From: Oscillospiraceae bacterium
GTDB lineage: Bacteria > Bacillota > Clostridia > Oscillospirales > Oscillospiraceae
Assembly: GCA_902767395.1 (NCBI GenBank)
Contig: CACXHI010000114.1
Location: 1 to 16,095 of the forward strand
DNA: 16,095 nucleotides
Reading direction: 5' to 3'
Under the pieces are notes generated by a model. The model made no database searches, had not been told where the DNA came from, and saw only the letters and a program-made list of their open reading frames with translations. Position 1 is the stretch's first letter, and the number at the start of each line of letters is the position of its first letter. A program made the translations under genes and the position numbers. Shown here one piece after another: positions 13,609-16,095 of this stretch.

Positions 13609-15885
13609 TCAGGCCTCGCAGGCTTCTGTCATTCCACGCAGGAAGCGGCCGGTTTTGGAGGCCGCGCAGTCCAAAAGCTGGGCTGGGGTGCCCTCGAACA
13701 GGACGGTTCCGCCGCCGGAGCCGCCCTCTGGCCCGAGGTCGATGATCCAGTCTGCCTGCGCAATCAGCTCCATGCTTTGCTCGACCATGACGACGGTGTT
13801 TCCATGGTTCACCAGCTTCCGCAGCAGGGCAAGCAGCATTTCGACGTCCTTGACGTGCAGGCCGGTGCTGGGCTCGTCCAAAACGTAGATTTGTCCCTCG
13901 CGGTGCAGCTCGCTGGCCAGCTTGACCCGTTGAATCTCGCCGCCGGAGAGGGTGCTTGTCGGCTGCCCAAGGGTGAGATACTCCAAGCCGACGTCGATCA
14001 TGCTTTGCAGCCGTTTCCGGATTCTCGCGTTGTCAAAGAAGGCATCCGCCTCCGCGATGGTCAGATCCATGACCTCCTCGATATTCTTGCCCTGATAGCG
14101 ATAGGACAGGGCCGTGGGATTGTAGCGATGGCCGCCGCATTCCTCACAGGTCACGGTCACCGGCTCGGCAAAGGCCATTTCGTAGCTGATCTGCCCCGTC
14201 CCCTTGCAGATCGGGCAGCCGCCCTCGGAGTTGAAGGAAAACCAACTTGCGCCGACGCCGTTGGCCTTGGCAAAGACCTTGCGAATCTCGTCCATGACGC
14301 CGGTGTAGGTGGCGGGCGTGGAACGAATCGAGGTGCCGATGGGCTTCTGGTCGATCACAATGGCGTCCGGATAGGCTTCCGGGAACGCATAGCGCATCAG
14401 AGAGCTCTTGCCGCTGCCCGCCACGCCGGTGACCGCAGTGAGAATGCCCCGGGGGATCGTCACGTTGACGTGCTTGAGATTGTGGCAGCAGGCGTCATGG
14501 ATCGGATAGCCCTCCGTCCACGGAAGCGGGTTCGGATTGACGGTGACGCTCTGCTTCATCGCCCGCGCCGTCAGCGTGTCGGCGGCCATCAGCTCCGCCA
14601 AGCTGCCGGAGAACACCAGCTCGCCGCCCTGACTGCCGGCGCCCGGCCCCAGCTCGATCACATGATCAGCCAGCCCAATCATCTGCCGCGCGTGCTCCAC
14701 CACCAAAACGTTGTTGTGCTTCTCACGCAGCTCGCAGAGCAGCCGTCCGATGCGCTCGGCGTCGGCCGGGTGCAGTCCCGCGGTGGGCTCGTCGAAAATA
14801 TAGGTGATATTGTTGAGATATCCTCCCAGATTCCGCACGATCTTGATGCGCTGGGCCTCGCCGCCGGAGAGGGTCTCCGTCTTGCGCGAAAGGGAAAGAT
14901 AGCCGATGCCCACCTCCACCATGCGCTCCAAATAGGCGGAAATCTGCCTTGCGAGCGCGCTTCCGCGCGGATCGTCGATGGTTTTCAGAAAGGAAAGCAG
15001 GTCGGCGGCGGTCATATCCATGCAGTCCACGATATTCTTGCCGTTGATTTTGGAGGCCAGCGCCTTGGGGTTCAGCCCGGAGCCGCCGCAGGATTTGCAA
15101 AAGCCGTGGCGAACGTGGGACAGGATCTCGTCTTGCAGCTTCTTTTTCAGCTTGGTAATGTCCCGCTTCATATAGACGCGCTCAAAGCGCGGATAAACCC
15201 CCTCATAGGGCAAATAGTCCATGCGGCCGACGTTGTTGCACTTGAATTCCACCATGAGCGGTTCCGGACTTCCATATTCCAGCGTTTTCCATTCCTCCGC
15301 GGTGAAATCCCGGAGCTTTTTGTTGGGATCGAGCAGGGGGTTGTTCTGATAATAGACCGTCTGCCAGCCTGAGGAAAACTGGCTGAACCGGATCGCCCCC
15401 TCGGCCAGCGTCTTATCCAGGTCGAACATGCTCTCCTTGATCAGCTCCATCTGCTCCCCGAGGCCGGTGCAGTCCGGGCACATTCCGGCGGGGTGGTTGA
15501 AGGAGTAGGCCATGGAGCCGCCCGCGCTGGGCTGTCCCACGCGGGAAAAGAGCAGGCGCAGCAGCGGCGCCACGTCCACCGCCGTGCCCACGGTAGAACG
15601 GGAGGTGGACCCGATGGGATGCTGATCCACGACGATTGCGGGCGTCAGGTTGCGAATCTCATCCACCTTTGGCCGATCATAGTGCGGCATCTTATTCCGC
15701 AAAAACAGCGGATAGCTCTGCTGCCACTCCCGCTCGGATTCCACGGCGACGGTGTCGAAGGCCAGCGAGCTCTTTCCGGAGCCGGAAACCCCGGCGAATA
15801 CAACCAGCTTTCCCTTTGGGATCGTCACGTCAATATGCTTCAGATTGTTTTCGGCCGCGCCGATGATTTCGATCTCGTCATTCAT
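13609..15885 (-). CDS. Short UvrA-like ABC ATPase
   Basis: 758 residues from ATG 15885, which has GGGGAGG 7 nt upstream; an earlier in-frame start at 15924 lacks a site. Two ABC cassettes: Walker A GVSGSGKSS (32-40) and GVAGSGKSS; signatures LSGGEAQRIK and LSGGEIQRVK; Walker B FDEPTAGLHP and LDEPSTGLH. UvrA-type Cys pairs are present: CPDC and CKSC in the first half, CPIC and CEEC in the second. Canonical UvrA is about 940 residues; this one is short in the N-terminal half, as in UvrA-like proteins lacking the UvrB-binding region. Such paralogues are linked to resistance against DNA-binding drugs rather than general excision repair. It is likely a stand-alone DNA-damage or self-resistance ATPase; the substrate is unknown. 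Confidence 0.9.
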   Translation of the reverse strand: MNDEIEIIGAAENNLKHIDVTIPKGKLVVFAGVSGSGKSSLAFDTVAVESEREWQQSYPLFLRNKMPHYDRPKVDEIRNLTPAIVVDQHPIGSTSRSTVGTAVDVAPLLRLLFSRVGQPSAGGSMAYSFNHPAGMCPDCTGLGEQMELIKESMFDLDKTLAEGAIRFSQFSSGWQTVYYQNNPLLDPNKKLRDFTAEEWKTLEYGSPEPLMVEFKCNNVGRMDYLPYEGVYPRFERVYMKRDITKLKKKLQDEILSHVRHGFCKSCGGSGLNPKALASKINGKNIVDCMDMTAADLLSFLKTIDDPRGSALARQISAYLERMVEVGIGYLSLSRKTETLSGGEAQRIKIVRNLGGYLNNITYIFDEPTAGLHPADAERIGRLLCELREKHNNVLVVEHARQMIGLADHVIELGPGAGSQGGELVFSGSLAELMAADTLTARAMKQSVTVNPNPLPWTEGYPIHDACCHNLKHVNVTIPRGILTAVTGVAGSGKSSLMRYAFPEAYPDAIVIDQKPIGTSIRSTPATYTGVMDEIRKVFAKANGVGASWFSFNSEGGCPICKGTGQISYEMAFAEPVTVTCEECGGHRYNPTALSYRYQGKNIEEVMDLTIAEADAFFDNARIRKRLQSMIDVGLEYLTLGQPTSTLSGGEIQRVKLASELHREGQIYVLDEPSTGLHVKDVEMLLALLRKLVNHGNTVVMVEQSMELIAQADWIIDLGPEGGSGGGTVLFEGTPAQLLDCAASKTGRFLRGMTEACEA

Positions 15886-15980
15886 GTGATTGCCTCCCCG
15901 GTAGATTTTTCCGCATTCCGGCAAGCGAACCGGATCACAGTTCCAGTGAATTCATTCCGCCCACAGCCATCCGGCTGCGG

Positions 15981-16010
15981 AAAAAAAGCGTCCGGTCGAA
16001 ACCGGACGCT
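15981..16010 (-). terminator. Terminator of the tRNA-Asn transcript
   Basis: Stem AGCGTCCGGT (15987-15996) and ACCGGACGCT (16001-16010) with a 4-nt loop; on the minus strand it is followed by seven T (15981-15987). It starts directly after the tRNA CCA end. Confidence 0.9.
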
Positions 16011-16012
16011 TT

Positions 16013-16088
16013 TGGCTCCCCCTGTTGGACTCGAACCAACGACACACGGATTAACAGTCCGTCGCTCTACCGACTGAGCTAAGGAGGA
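16013..16088 (-). tRNA. tRNA-Asn (anticodon GTT)
   Basis: Minus-strand cloverleaf: acceptor TCCTCCT/AGGGGGA, D-stem GCTC/GAGC, anticodon stem ACGGA/TCCGT around loop CTGTTAA (anticodon GTT), T-arm GTTGG-TTCGAGT-CCAAC, discriminator G, and an encoded CCA at 16013-16015. Its promoter lies beyond the window edge. Confidence 0.97.
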
Positions 16089-16095
16089 ATATGAA

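Noticed and set aside
13777..15372. Open frame antisense to the UvrA-like gene
   Set aside because: The opposite strand encodes an intact two-cassette ATPase; the antisense product has no recognisable motif.

Overview
The window looks like the chromosome of a GC-rich, spore-forming gut Firmicute of the Oscillospiraceae type (inference). The grounds are a YunB-like sporulation protein, strong AGGAGG-type ribosome sites, a pntB-type transhydrogenase with an Ala/Pro linker, and GTAGGG-palindrome repeats that I associate with such genomes from memory.

Layout. 2-706: 3' end of pntB (domain III of NAD(P) transhydrogenase beta). 758-2609: an AT-richer accessory module holding a two-helix membrane protein with a GAF-like soluble domain (minus) and a divergent 72-residue XRE regulator (plus). 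They share a promoter/operator region with four TGAGT/ACTCA half-sites. The module appears to have landed inside the shared terminator of the convergent genes pntB and ligA: a 9-bp direct repeat flanks it and half of the terminator lies on each side. 2632-5256: yunB-ligA pair (minus). 5363-6472: DUF2974 alpha/beta hydrolase (minus).

6530-12406 is the most interesting part. A divergent locus has, on the minus strand, a serine-palmitoyltransferase-like alpha-oxoamine synthase overlapping an SDR that resembles 3-ketosphinganine reductase. On the plus strand lies a complete 2-aminoethylphosphonate (AEP) route: AEP:pyruvate transaminase, PEP mutase fused to an N-terminal HxGH nucleotidyltransferase domain, and phosphonopyruvate decarboxylase. 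Two clean sigma-A promoters, a symmetric operator-like repeat and a leader terminator/attenuator sit in the 345-bp gap between the arms. The parsimonious reading is a lipid pathway joining a sphingoid base to an AEP head group (a sphingophosphonolipid), which would be unusual for a Firmicute. N-acyltransferase and head-group transferase genes are not in the window.

12407-13600: a remnant island with a perfect 28-bp inverted repeat, a tyrosine-integrase pseudogene (middle deleted, in-frame TAG) and a small DUF4177-like protein. 13609-15885: a short UvrA-like ABC ATPase (minus). 16013-16088: tRNA-Asn(GTT) on the minus strand with encoded CCA and its own terminator.

Family assignments come from reading motifs and from memory of family sequences; no database search was run.
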